From Trematomus loennbergii (Eukaryota; Chordata; Actinopteri; Perciformes; Nototheniidae), in contig JAAOOA010000033.1 in assembly GCA_012861695.1 (NCBI GenBank), positions 19,693,934-19,757,933 of the forward strand: a stretch of DNA of 64,000 nt, read 5' to 3'. The stretch's first letter is position 1. Every line of letters begins with the position of its first letter. The position numbers and the translations under genes are program-made. This document shows positions 24,335 through 37,488 of the stretch, in pieces. The notes beneath the pieces are model-generated. The model worked only from the letters and a program-made list of their open reading frames with translations, searched no databases and was not told where the DNA came from.

Positions 24335-27300
24335 CCCAGTTACCAATGGAGATACAATGTAAGTGAAGTTACCATCCCAGTGCGGAATTGGTGGACACTG
24401 GTAAATCTGAAGTAACTGTCGAAAAACTAAATGCAGTGTGTCCTGTGCGTTGCTTACTATTTTCCAATGAAAGAAGCTAGCACTAGCTCCAAAAATGGCC
24501 AAACTGTGCTATTTTGACTTCAAATGCTAATTTGCATCATGTGGACGTCATCGCACAATATTTGCATGAAGCTTAGTAGTTTTCACAGTTGCAGCGATGA
24601 AGAGACTACATATAATAGTCTATTTGAATATATTTGTGTTCCTTTTCCCCGATGTTCTGAATAAGTCAATCTAAATTTGTTGCCAATATACAAAGAAAAA
24701 TAAAGCAATCCAGTTGTGACAGCAGCGTCAACAATCCTACCAATTAACACCTGGGGGGAGTTGTCTAATGCAACTCAACATGCAAAAATGGCCTGAGTGG
24801 TAGAGTTAGATAATAAAACCTTTTTCTTTAAAAATAAATCAGAGCAGGATAATCGTCTGCTGAGGTTAGGGAGCAGCAGTGGCTTTAATAGCCAACAAGG
24901 CCTCAGGCAGGGCCAGAAGTCTTCATTTAGACGCAATGCTAATAGGTTAATCTGTTTTCTCTCAGCACACCCTAGGGGTTTATTATGGCCATAAAATAGT
25001 CTTTTCAACAAATTAGTTAATCGGTCACACAATAGGGAGGGACAAGGATGGAAATATATATGTTGTGTTTACTATAATATAAAAAAGATGGTGTACTTTA
25101 ATAAACACCTTTGCTTATCAACTTGTTACTGTCCCTATTTGCTGTGAAACATGATTTTGTATGACTCTGCCCAGTTTTAAAAAACAAATATAAAACCAGA
25201 AATCCATTGAGATCACAGCATGCAAAAGCTTTTAAAAAATATATATATCAGATTTGCATCACAATATATTATTCATGTCACAATTGGTCACCCTCTGAGC
25301 TGCCAGTGCCAGAGTCAGCAAGGAGGTGGGTGGTAAGACTTGGGGGAGCGCACAGAGAAAAGTGCTAATGGATTGACACATTTGAGTGTCTGCCAAACCC
25401 AGTGCCTCTTGACTGAGACATATGCTCAAAACAAATCACATCTCTAACATAGCTGGGGCACATTCACTGCTCTTTACTCAAACCTCCCACAGTTTTCTGG
25501 CTTTACCCCCACCCACCAAACACCTTGCCGTGCCAATAAAACACCTATAGGAGATGGAAGGGGGCAGGACTGGTACGACCTGGAATAACACATTATAGGT
25601 TCCAGTTCCTTAGCCATACCGCATACCCATTTTACACATCTCTCGAAATGTAAATTAGAAAAAGAAAGAGGAAGAAATACAGCATTTAAAAGAAAATTCA
25701 TCACAACCACTATTGGTTCATTCAACCTTACTTTTATGTCAGATATATTCATTTAAGAAAAGAATTTTCTGAATACAATTGTATTTATGTTTACACTTAC
25801 AGTAGGTTCCTGTGTGGATTAAAACAACAATTAATGTGCTTCAAAGACATGTACAGGTAGGTGGAATTATTTCCCTTGGGCAGAGCCAAGCTAGCTCTTT
25901 TTTCCTGATTTCCAAGCTTTATGCTAAGCTAAGCTAAAACCCCAATTTCCTTTCCTTATGCTAAGCTAAGCTAACCAACCGCTGTCCCATGTAACATATA
26001 AAGATATGTGAGTGGTATTCATTACCTTGTCGGTCTTGGCAAGAAGGCAAATAAATAGGCCTATTTTCCAAAATGATGAACTGTTGCTTTAAATTAAGGT
26101 TATTTTAACCAATGGAATTTTACATGATGATTCGATTGATTTACAATATAAGGAACACATTGTCTGGTTATTCACAAAACAACTCACAACTATGTGCATT
26201 GACCCAACATTAATAGTGTTAAAAGTGTCCTTAAAATGATGTTTCTTCAGAATGTCAACTTTTTATTAACTAATAAAACCATATCTGTTTCCAAGTGGTT
26301 TTTAAACAGCTTAAAAAGAAGGGCAATTTTTCTGATTTTCCACAAATGAACTCTTCAGTTTGTCTGTCAAACTCTATCACCAATTGTAGAGAAACACGAT
26401 TTCCTTTGGACAGCAACAATTAAATAAATACTTGATCTATTGCAAATCTTACTGATTTCCAATCCTTATTGATCATATGCTGTATCTGTCACTACTTCAC
26501 TCTACCTACACGGTTACATTGCCATGCCAACTATTTGTCCAAACAGCCTCATCAATGCAGATGTTTCATTTGTCATGTCAATAAAGCTATTTGCAAGCAA
26601 TTGATCAGTTGCGACGTCGCGGATCCCACACGGGGTTGAGTCCGAATTAAGGAGGGAATGACCAGTGGAAGGAGTGATTGACTGATTCGTCACCACTGAC
26701 CCCAGATAATATCACAGGACCTGCATGAGCTCTTGTCAGTGCATTGCCTTGCTATCGCACACCTATTGGCTCCTCTCTCTGGAGATAGTGAGAGATAAAA
26801 GAAGCCATGACACTGTACTCTCCCATCAGGAGTTGTCAAAGATCAGCATCAAACCCCTGGGGAGAAAGAAGGGCCTCCGTAGGGAAACCGGTGTCTGAAT
26901 ATTGCAGAGTGGATTCTCTCTTTGGCCTTTCCCCCAACAACATAGGACTTTGGACTATGCCCCTTTCTGATCCAGGCTGGCAATCACTGCATTCATGCTT
27001 ACCTAGAATGCTTTTGGGTTATTCCCACCTTGGGATAGAAGGAAGACGTATCTGTCAGTTGAACAAAGCGTTGCTGCTTTTTTTTTTTTAAAGAAGAGGG
27101 AAAATCAATGGTTATCTCCAGTTTGTGGAGACACAATCAATTCTGTGTGGGTCTTATCCTCTCAATGGAGATGAGGGAACAAGAACAGAATATGGTCATT
27201 TCAGGGTCACTGCAGACTTTGGGAGATGGCCTCTGGTCGAGGTGTTTGTGTTGGATCCTGAGTGTTGTGTGTTGAGTATTGATTTCTTTCATCCTCTGTT

Positions 27301-29601
27301 GTCTGCACGAACCTGGCCTCCTTCACACAGGGAGGAGGCAAATCACCCCTTCATGGCTGCTCAATTTTCTGTCTCTATAGGTACTGTGAGGAGACCACAG
27401 CTCGCCTTATTGTACATTTTCTCTCAGCCAGTGCTTAATAATGTTCCAAAACACATGAACAATTATAATTCTGTGGCTTTTCCATTTTGAAGAGGTCATA
27501 AATCTGAAAGGAATAATGCTTTTGCTGACCCCAATGCCCCCTCAACACAAGACACAACGTTCACGTGGTATGGCTTTGCACACCAACCCAAATCTTCTGG
27601 AACAACATAATCACTGTCGTCTCACACATCCAGGGTCACTGCACAACGCTTCCTAATAACTCAGAATCTGCCACATACATGTTGCACATCACTAAGTGTT
27701 TGGATTCACTTTACATCTAAAGAGTCTGTCTGTGATTTGATTCTAACCAATACTATGAACAAGCAAGCAACGCCTGGTGCTTGGTGTTGGTGTGGAAGTT
27801 TGATTTAGATCTGTTTAAATGCAGTTTTGACATTTCTGACAAACTGAGAATCTAACTGATGATTTAAATACAAAAGGGCAATGAGTTCATGAGGCAGGAA
27901 AACAGACAGGGATTGGCTGGGAGAAAACAATTTGAAAATGAGAGTAGCTGATTGGCTGGGAAGGACTAACGAGGCTGATTCAGAGCAGGTGTGTAGATGA
28001 GCCAAAGAGGGAAAGGCAGCAAAAGAACAGAAGTGGAAAAAACTTAAAAAGCAAAGTCTACAACTCAGTAAAGTCTTAACAATACGTCTAAATTAAGCTG
28101 GATACAAAGCCAGCTTCTGGCAAATAATGAAATACATTTGTCTCCAATTCAAAAGAACACTAAATCAAAAGTCCACAGTATGAAAAATAATAATTTTGTT
28201 CCAATAAAATGTTATAATACAATCAACATCAGGGAAGGATCAGTCAGTACATGAAGCATTTATACAAATGAGGCATGGTAAAAGATAATTAAAATGAAAA
28301 AAAAACACGAATAACATGATTATAAGTATAAACCCCTCCTTACCAACACAAACAAATAATAATTCACCTGGGATGACTTGTTTGCTATAAGATTATCATC
28401 CTGATTTCTAATAATCCCCTAAAATAATATTTAAATCTATTCCCACCCCGGGGATTAGGCTGCTTTATTCCACTGCATCTGTTGTGTACCTCCTGTGATT
28501 TGATACACCTTTGCTTGCCTGCAACCAAAAACTCTTCCCGTCATACATTTTCTTTCTTTTTGAACCCCAGATAATCCATGATTGGCATGGTATCATCCTT
28601 TGATGTGTTACATCATGTGAGCAAAGCCTCAAAGTCATTGTCTTTGTATAGATTAGTCTTATTCTTCATGTAAATCGCTTCTTTGTTGCAGTGCATCCAC
28701 TAATACACTCGGTCTCTGTCTATTGATGTAGGCCGTGGTTCACATCTTCCTGGGCGATGCAAATACATTGACAGGCAATGCATCATATCACACAGCAGGG
28801 CTTTGCATCAGACAAGTTTGCTGTCTTGTGACCTTTGCTTCCACATCATCTCCTCCCTGAGACACACAATGACGACTTGTCCAGGATTAGATACGACCAA
28901 TGTCTTCACCACAGTTGAAAAGTCATTTGAAGGGAAAATCCATTTTCTACGTGTGGCAGACGCACTGACCCCCTTTACACCTTGGATTTAAATGTGTCTC
29001 GTTTTAAGATGGTTGAACCTTATTACATTTACACTTGGTATACTAGTATGTGTCTTCAGTTTCTACATTCAGATCTGATTGAGAACCGATCGCAGTGTCC
29101 AGCTCTAATAGCAGAACATCATGTCCTTTTGTGAGAACCAGAAGAATGGTGTTTTATGAAGCTGCCTGTAATTTGGGCCACCACAGAAGACGATCTGGAT
29201 GTGGGAACGCGGTCAAGAATGTAGGGAAAGGATAGATGACAGAATATAAACTGTAGTTAAACCTTATATCTGTTATCCTTTATTACTGACTGCCTTTGAC
29301 GTTTTCCAGAAAAGACAGCCATATTTTAGCCTATATAGTCTTTGAATGTCGATTGCAATGAGTCCATGACAACCCATGGAGACACCCCTGGCCCCAGAAG
29401 GTGATTTGGCGGATTGGAAAAAAAAAAATAAAAAAAAATAAACTGTCCACAATGCTTTTTGGTGATTTCCACATGTTTGTTCATGTGGTAAATACTGTTT
29501 CATTGCAATCAGATCACCCGAAAAGCATTTAATGCAAGGTAAAAAGGGGTACCAAGTCAAGTTCTATGAGATGTTTCACACACCGTCTGAATTAAGTTCA
29601 G
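24335..29601. other. non-coding desert
   Basis: No exon, RNA gene or clear transposon. TTATGCTAAGCTAAGCTAA occurs twice (about 25918 and 25957), a small duplication. The stretches 24880-25030 and 26520-27100 are less AT-rich and complex but do not give a credible coding exon. Confidence 0.4.
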
Positions 29602-29815
29602 CAGGGGCGGACTGGCCATCGGGACGTTCGGGACGAATCCCGATGGGCCGGTACTGAAGTGGGCCGGTCGGATAAGTCACTAGCACCCCCCCCCCCCCCC
29701 CCGTTGACAATTAACTAATTTACTAGCGGTAATTACTTACGGTACCGAGGTGGGCCGGCGGTACCGAAGTGGGCCGGTCTAGTCCCGGGCTGATTTGTAG
29801 TCCCAGTCCGCCCTG
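29602..29815 (+). mobile_element. hAT-type MITE family C, copy 1 (8-bp target duplication)
   Basis: The left end is CAGGGGCGGACTGG and the right end is CCAGTCCGCCCTG. The right end lacks one C compared with copy 2. Perfect 8-bp direct repeats AAGTTCAG flank it at 29594-29601 and 29816-29823. An 8-bp duplication with ends starting CAGGGG fits the hAT superfamily. The interior has GGGCCGG blocks and a C-run (29687-29702). It has no coding capacity. Confidence 0.85.
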
Positions 29816-32800
29816 AAGTTCAGCACTTACATCTTTGTTGCTTCAGCAAAGAACATAATGTTCTTGGCTTGATTGCATCTATGTTGTTCACTTATTAAAA
29901 CGTAAGGCTACTGAAGAGACGAAGTCAGAAGAACGACTTTCGGAAAATGGTACCATTAAGGGATATTTTTAAAGTAAAATTGCTTTGAAGGAAGTATGCG
30001 CTCCTTGAGTACCATTATAGATTTAAGTAGGTATTATGAGGTCTACTTGTTAAGTGCGGTGGACAAGGGCTTTTTTACACGTATACATTGTTCACATCCA
30101 TTTGTTCTATGAAGGTTTTTTTAGTGATTGGACTAACACTAAACACACAGGTTGATTTTACGAGTGGTTAGCACACACTTCAGAATAAATCAAACTGTAG
30201 CGGATGAACAGCCTTAATGAGCTGAGGGATGTTGTATGGGAAGATGGAACATGAGAACTGGGACCATCTGTCAGTACTTGTGATGAATGGAAAATGGACC
30301 TCTCTTTTCCATTCTCAGCGCTCCAGTATTCTCCACCACCTTGGATGACATTTCTCTTATCAGTCATGTTTTGCACATTTGTGGCAAATTAGTCCATCAG
30401 ACATTGCTAGCACCTGTCCGTCAGACAAAGGGGGGAGCCTGATGTCTCACGGACAGGTGAGTGACAAGGACGGGCATGAGGGAGAAAACCAACCAGAGGC
30501 GGTGGTGCGAAAGAAATGAGGAGAGTAGAAAAGAGTGAAGGATGAGAAAAGCCAGCGACTGGTGAATTCCCCGGGTGAAGCAGTATCAGTCAATCTGGGG
30601 GCTAATTCATGTCAGAGTGTGCCAGCTCCTTCAGAGGCCAGCAGAAGGTTGATAAAATTCAAGTGGAAATGAAGTTTGGCTGCACAAGTGGATAGATAAA
30701 AGACCAGTGACAATGATGAGGATGTTCTTTCTTTCAGTAGTATCTCTTTGCCCTTGGACTAATTCTTGCCTTCACTCCAATTTCTTTTATGTTTCAAAGA
30801 GCAATCCTAAACAATTTTTCCATTTTGAAATGAAAAATAAGTATGTATCTGAAGAGAGTAACTAAACCAATTGTACATGTAAAGAGTCTGTTTAAGGGTC
30901 TTAATACTGCTTATATGATAACAATTGTCTCAAGTCACATCACTTGAGTCTTCATCGCATGGTCTGAAGAATACAAACATGACCATTAAAAGAAAATTGA
31001 GAATGTGGAGTTTACCAGACCTGTAGCTCGCTCCTTATCCTTGCTTGAGGCTTAAAGGTACAAACTGCTACTAGCATAACACACCTGGATCTCTGACAAA
31101 ACTCGGGCAGCTGAGTTGCATTGTGGGTAATGTGGGTGGCAGGTTTTAACCTATGGTTAAGGAAGAACAAAATGCATGGAATGAACAAATATGTTATATC
31201 TGGTTCCGTTTCATCAATTTTCATCGTTTTTTTCATCGTTTTTCTCCCTTTTTTTCAGAAAAGCAATGAATTATTTCAAAATTACATCGTAAGAAATCAT
31301 GTATACATCTTCCTATAGAGGATAGGCCAGATGTCAGAAGACAACAGTATATGCTTATTACAAGTATATTAACTCTTACTTACTAAACATGTTTTATTTT
31401 GTCTTTATATTTTCACTCTCAGAACCCCCAGTATTCCGAAATGAAACTGAAACATCTGAGAAATCCTAAAACCTTTCCGGTGCCCCAACAAGGTCATACA
31501 TTCCTCTTTTTACAGATAATATAAAAAAAATATCCCTATTTAGTAATTTGACATATGTATGTAATTAAGCATGTACTACAATGTATTCATGTCCCGTTCC
31601 AGTGATCAATGCATGGTTTGATAAAATGATATCTTTTAAATGTCTACTTTCTATAAAGATTGAATATAGGGAGAGAAAATAAAACATAGGCAGGGGCAGG
31701 TGAGAGAGCAGAGCAGATGGTGAGGTCGGAGCTCTGTGTCGAGTGCATAATGTGCCCTTGGGCCAGAGGAAGCGATGTCTAAATTAATATGATTTGTCCA
31801 CCTTTGATATTTAAGAGGATTATACCTTATGTTCCAACACAGGGTTGTGAATAGCCTAGGATGAAAAGTGACACAGAGCGGAATAGAATTAGCGCTCCTG
31901 GAGGACTTCTTCATTCATTGTTAACTTCTTGCCTAATCCTTATTAGGATGTACAGGTCTGAGGGTGCTGGTCGGGGCTATGGGGACATGTGCCCCCATTG
32001 TGTGTCTGGTGGTTAATCATGCTGTCATGGCAGGGGAGGGGACCGCAAATGGGAAAAGAGTGAGGGATCAAGAAAGTGCATAAAGGCCCCCTGCTTTTTA
32101 TGGGTGTTACCCAGTCTGCCTGAGCTCTGATCCACTTCTATGGCTTTAAGTACCACGCACAGAGCACAGGCACTGACTCCCAGCATGTGCACATGAGGTA
32201 TATCACACATACAAACCTGCAAATTGCATGTGGGTCTATTGTGGAAAAACAGCAAGTGCTTTTAGAACATAAGCACTATTGGATTTATAAAACACATGTT
32301 ATTCATCAGTACCATCAAACATTGGATTTTGGGCCCTGTCTGAATAGATCGTGCTACTGATAATCTTTAATATACACTTTCTCAGTCTTTATATCAGTGT
32401 CATTATATACATTTCTCACTTATTCCTATTTTGTTTTACAATGGTGCTTGCGTGTGTGAATGGGTTTGTATGTAGCTGTTTTCTCCAGGGATATCCCGGG
32501 AATAAGGTCTTACGTTTCCTTTTGACATGTAGCACACAAAAGGAGGTTGTCCTGGTCGGAAGTGTTCATTCTTACCGAATACTGCATTGGTTTAGGTGAG
32601 GGTTAGCGCCTCGATAGATTAGCATGATCACAAGATGACATACAACGCAATCTTGCCATTCCTTGTATTTGTCTTACGATTTCAACTTCTGCCTCTCAGG
32701 CCCAAACACACCTAGCTGTTGATTGATTGTTGATCAAAATCGAGCATTTAGGATGCATTGTTTGCTTCTCTTTTTCAATGTTTGTATCACAACAAGGGCT

Positions 32801-33469
32801 TATATATTTGCAGTTATATTTTTCCCTTTTTGAATACCAACGCCTGCTGTTAAAGAGAGTTGCTTCCTCTTATGCAGGCGCAGAACCTACAATTTAGTTG
32901 GCCATTGTCTTTAGTTTTTGCGGTGAGTTCAAATGTGACTTACTGTATAGTCAGAGGAGACGTGGAACAGTCGGCTATGTTGTTACTAGTTATTTCATGT
33001 CTGTTTGTTGTGTCTGGGCGGACAAAAGTCCCCGAATCACTTCGTCTCCGCAGTAACACTTTTACGTTCGCGTGTTTATCTGACGAATGACAGAATTGTA
33101 ATTGACAGGCACACTCGCTTGCTTCAAACTCTCAATGGCTTTTTTCACCTTTGGGCTCAATCAAAGCCAGACTATGTTCAAAGAAGCTGGCAGGGTCAAG
33201 TCTGTTTGATGTCAGGTCTGAAATGATTCAGGCATTTGCGTTCTCATTTACAACTAGTAAGGTCTAGATCATTTCAGGGTGGCAGTGCTTGTTTTTGCAT
33301 GTTTGCCTTCTGTCCTAAGAAAAGCCTCCTGCTCCCCTGCTGATTTCCATGACCTGTTTCCTTGGCCTCTCAGAAAGGATCATCACCATGGAAACACACT
33401 GTGGCAGTCCATTGCTTTTAACTGTCCAGACTACATCATAAATTCTTCCTTCTTGAAAGGCTTTTAACT
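29816..33469. other. non-coding desert
   Basis: Nothing coding is supported. The stretch 31680-31960 is a complex block with TCTAAATTAATATG and could be conserved. No repeat family was identified. Confidence 0.4.
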
Positions 33470-33660
33470 TGATTATTTATTTATTTATTTATTATTGTGA
33501 TGCTATGAACTATTTATAGTGTGAATTGGAATTATCCACATCTGTGCTCCCGGGTGTATCTGTGTGTGTTTTCTTCTTGTATGTTCCTGCCTGTGTACAT
33601 GACATAAACTGCTGCTCATAACCAATTGCCCCTTGCGGGATTAATAAAGTTGTTGAATTG
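33470..33660 (+). mobile_element. LINE-like 3' tail
   Basis: A TTTA run (about 33474-33495) precedes a segment ending CCTTGCGGGATTAATAAAG and then TTGAATTGAAT. This is the characteristic 3' terminus of truncated fish non-LTR elements. There is no coding remnant. Confidence 0.55.
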
Positions 33661-35451
33661 AATAAATGTGTTAAGACACATTGTTGTTATTGTTACATTG
33701 CTTTTCATAGAAGAATTGCTCTCAACCTAATGACAGCACAGCTCATATGAATCAGTGTGTTGTGGATTGTTGGGAGTGTTTTTGGGAGAATTACATGTAC
33801 TGATTCATTTTGTGCCCTCTGCCCCAATCCTCTTTCGACCTATCAGTATCTCTGATGAGAGTAAGCTTTATTTCACTTACACAGATCATTAATCTTGGAG
33901 AAAACACAGATGTAAGGGGTGATTCTTTTCAGATTGTTCCGCTCCAGTCAATTAACCCTGAGTGGGATGCCCACAATTCGACTGACTGCTACTATAGCCC
34001 TTTTCCCTTCAGATATATGTGATAATTGATGCATTGCATAAGAAACTTTTTTTTTAGAAACTGCCACATTCAATACGATGCACCTTGTTCCTGTATATAT
34101 CATTTACGAATGTTTGTCTATATGAAAGAAATTGCTGAACACCTTTCTCCCTTTTTTGATTTTTGGATTGCTAAGTAGTCAGCAACTTATTTTGTTTCCG
34201 ACTTAGGGTTAGGGTTTCCAACCTCTACATCTTCTGCTCCATTGAGTGGCGGATTACAACCATGGGTGCAACATGGCCTCAAGTGTCAACTTTCGACTAA
34301 GCTCCAAACTAGTTGATGGAAACACACCTAATTAAAATGTCTGTGGAAGCTTGGGCTTTGTCATCTTTGACCGTGTCAAAGAACATTAACATTAGGCTGC
34401 AAAGACAACCTTCAAGATCCATTGACAAGGCCAGAAGCTGCTGAGAATCTTCATTTTCTGGAGCATTTAAAATGAGCAGAATTAGCTTTTCAGTTCAATG
34501 TTCTCATTTCATTTATATACCCAAAAAGTCTGTAACACAAATTCCCATAGGCTACAGATAAGGGTTCATAACTCTGTTTTTTATTTGTTTATCACCTTCT
34601 TTTTTTATATTATTTTAAGTGTATACTACTATATACTTCTATAAATATACAAAATCCAACCCCTTTGAATATAAGACATCTTTGTTTTGTTCTTATGTTT
34701 CCTTTTTTTAACATAGAAAGTCCTTTGGTTTTTATACTGATTCACTTTCAGGTAAATGACAGTTTTGTACAACACTCTCAACATTATGCATATCCGAGTG
34801 TCTTTAATGGAGAGTATGTACTGTAAAATAGCATAATGTGCAGTAACATCGACAGACATATATCAGGACATTTTCAGCATCGAAATGAATCAAATGGGAC
34901 TTGTACATTCACAACAATGCATCAGCAACATATTTATATATCTCCTGCCCTCCTGTGTTAATGTAAAACAGCATTGTCCAAAGCTAACCCTGTCATTGTG
35001 TATCATGTGTTGTCTTCTCAGATAAGAAAAACTGTGTAACGTTATTTGTATTCATCACCCCCACTCTCCCAAACACCAACGTGCTTCCATCTAATGCCAC
35101 AGTGCACTGCTCTGACCCCAGCATGCTCACAGAGACACCGAGCTACACTATCATGTAAATGAAGTCAGGCTCTTTTTAAAGTGCCTTTGGGAGATCACTG
35201 GTTTATCAGAAACATGCCTGCCAGAGCAGCTCAGTATTGTCCATTCACATCAATGCACAGAGAGCGTGTTGGAGTCATAGTCACAGTCCAAAGGTCAACA
35301 TCAATACTGATGCAAACGGAGCCCTGCACACAAAAAGGAACTGAATTCAGGCCGTTACCTATTGTGGCTGTTATGCTTAAAAAGTCTTCTTTGCAATTCT
35401 CTATATAATGATGAATAGGTAACCTTTCAAATACTGCATGTTTATTATGTG
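33661..35451. other. non-coding desert
   Basis: A short telomere-like run TTAGGGTTAGGG occurs at about 34204-34215. Nothing else was recognised. Confidence 0.4.
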
Positions 35452-35666
35452 CACTGAAAAAACTGAAGCATTGACTTTAATTAAATGTATTTTGTCAACA
35501 AATTTCATATGACTGAATTAGGTCAGTTGAAAGCAATAATATTAAGTTAAACCTAATATTTTGGATTTAAACTTCATATTATTGCTTTCAACTAACCTAA
35601 TAATACAGTTATGTAATTATGTTGATCTAATACATTTAATTAAATGCAATCTCAATTGTTTCAGTG
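35452..35666. mobile_element. palindromic MITE, family A copy 2
   Basis: The left end is CACTGAAAAAACTGAAGC and the right end is TTGTTTCAGTG. Interior arms TGAAAGCAATAATATTAAG and its complement form a long hairpin. Full-length and close to copy 1. Confidence 0.8.
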
Positions 35667-37363
35667 TACTCTTAGGTTCCCATTTGACATGTCTCTACCA
35701 AAATACAACATTTTGAAATGCTACTAGTGTTGGGAAATCATTTACAGTTCATATACTTAGGATTGGAAGAAAAAACTAATTGATTTGGAAAACAAATCAA
35801 CACTAGATTATTTATGGATTTGAATCCAGTTTAATATCTGCACTGCCCTAATATACCAAACAGTGCATGACATTGACAGCAACGCACCCTCTCGGTTATT
35901 CTTACGCCTGCAGAGCTCCCCATCAAAACGTAATTAAATTATGAAGTGATACACATCGGGCCCGTCACGCTTGTTTGTTTATCCATTATTAGAGGCAGAG
36001 AGCCTCCATCCTGTGAATAAGAAACAGGGCTGACTCAATCCTGCATGTGCCTCACAAGGGCAGACAAATTATTATTAAAAGGCTGGTTTTATAAACTGGT
36101 GTGAATGGAAATGGCCCAATAATAAGAAGTTAAGTGTGTTTGTTTTGTACAAAGCAGGTTGTGTTTTCTGGTACCAGCCAGGAGTGACAAATTGTGTGAT
36201 ATTTAAAGTCAATCTACAAAAATATCAACCCACTAAATCAAACAACAAGCACTTTCCTCAACTTATATCATTACATAAGCACTCAGCAAATATTGTTTTG
36301 TTAAAATACATGGAAATAACAAACTGACCCATGTTGAACAAGAGACGAACAACAATCCATTTTCTTGTTGATGGCTTTTGTTCACATGCTTGTCTACTGC
36401 CTTTGTCCAGAGCGAAGCACTCGCCCTACTTTCCGTTATCCCTCACAAAATTGGAGACATGTTATGCTTTGAGGGTTCAATTTAACATTCGTCGTCGAGC
36501 GACAATTCAGCCATGTCCTTTCTCCCAACAACTGAAACAAGTTATAATGAGAGATGTTGTGGTTCCCATTTAATATACTGTATTTCACAAAAATAAATGG
36601 CATAATTGTGGTTGTTAGAGCAAATTATGACACTTGTGGGTAAACGTTCAGTAAACTCCCATTAGAGGTTAGGAGGCTTTCTGCGTGCTGTAAGAGAGCA
36701 CAGAGAGCAGGTGGAGAGGCAACAGGCTCCAGCCACCACAATCTGCCATAATAACCCCCCCCCCCTCCCATCTCCCATTCTCCTGTATGATTGAAGGACC
36801 ATTTCAGAACTAAGATGGTCCACTTAACTTTTAATCTCTTTGAGGCACATTGTTTGTGTTTAACCTTTTCATACAGAAATATACATGTTATTTTATTTAC
36901 ACTCATAAATAACCAAGCTCATATGTTGCTTCATACGGTGACTTGTGAGTATTTACCATAAATGTTGCCATGCTGTTTACTTTGCTATGCATTTAGTATT
37001 TTCTGTTAGTAACTGAATTCTTCCTTCAATGGCCACTTGATAAAAATGTCTAAAATAGAAGTTCACCAAGCAGCAATTGAAGGACAAGTCAGACATGTTG
37101 GGAAATATGGTTGTTTACTTTGTATTGTAGGAATATTGAGAGGGTTAATACATCTATTATTTCTGTAAAATATTTTAAATATGAAGCTACCCTCAGCAGC
37201 CAGCTATATTTTCTTAAAAAACACTGGAAACAGGTAATTTGTCTGTCCAAGGATAAGAATTTTTAAGGTATCCTCACTTTTTACCATATTGTATCTGGCT
37301 TTTGCTTTGAGTTTTTGTGACAGTGCCTCAAACTCGTATTCTCACTAATAGCACAAGTGACAC
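35667..37363. other. non-coding with a candidate conserved block
   Basis: The stretch 35890-36100 (GTAATTAAATTATGAAG, CCATTATTAGAGG and ACAAATTATTATTAAAAGG) is a candidate conserved element by composition. No exon was seen elsewhere. Confidence 0.3.
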
Positions 37364-37488
37364 CAGCGGCGGACTGGGACTACAAATCAGCCCGGGAGTC
37401 TCGACCGGCCCACTTCGGCCGATCGGCCCACTTCAGTACCGGCCCATCGGGATTCGTCCCGAACGTCCCGATGGCCAGTCCGCCCCTG
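37364..37488 (-). mobile_element. hAT-type MITE family C, copy 2 (8-bp target duplication)
   Basis: The left end is CAGCGGCGGACTGGG and the right end is CCAGTCCGCCCCTG. Perfect 8-bp duplications AGTGACAC lie at 37356-37363 and 37489-37496. It is inverted relative to copy 1: its right half, read in reverse, gives the left end of copy 1. The middle is deleted by about 90 bases compared with copy 1. Confidence 0.87.

Noticed and set aside
34204..34215. TTAGGGTTAGGG as an interstitial telomere
   Set aside because: Only about two hexamers; too short to mean anything by itself.
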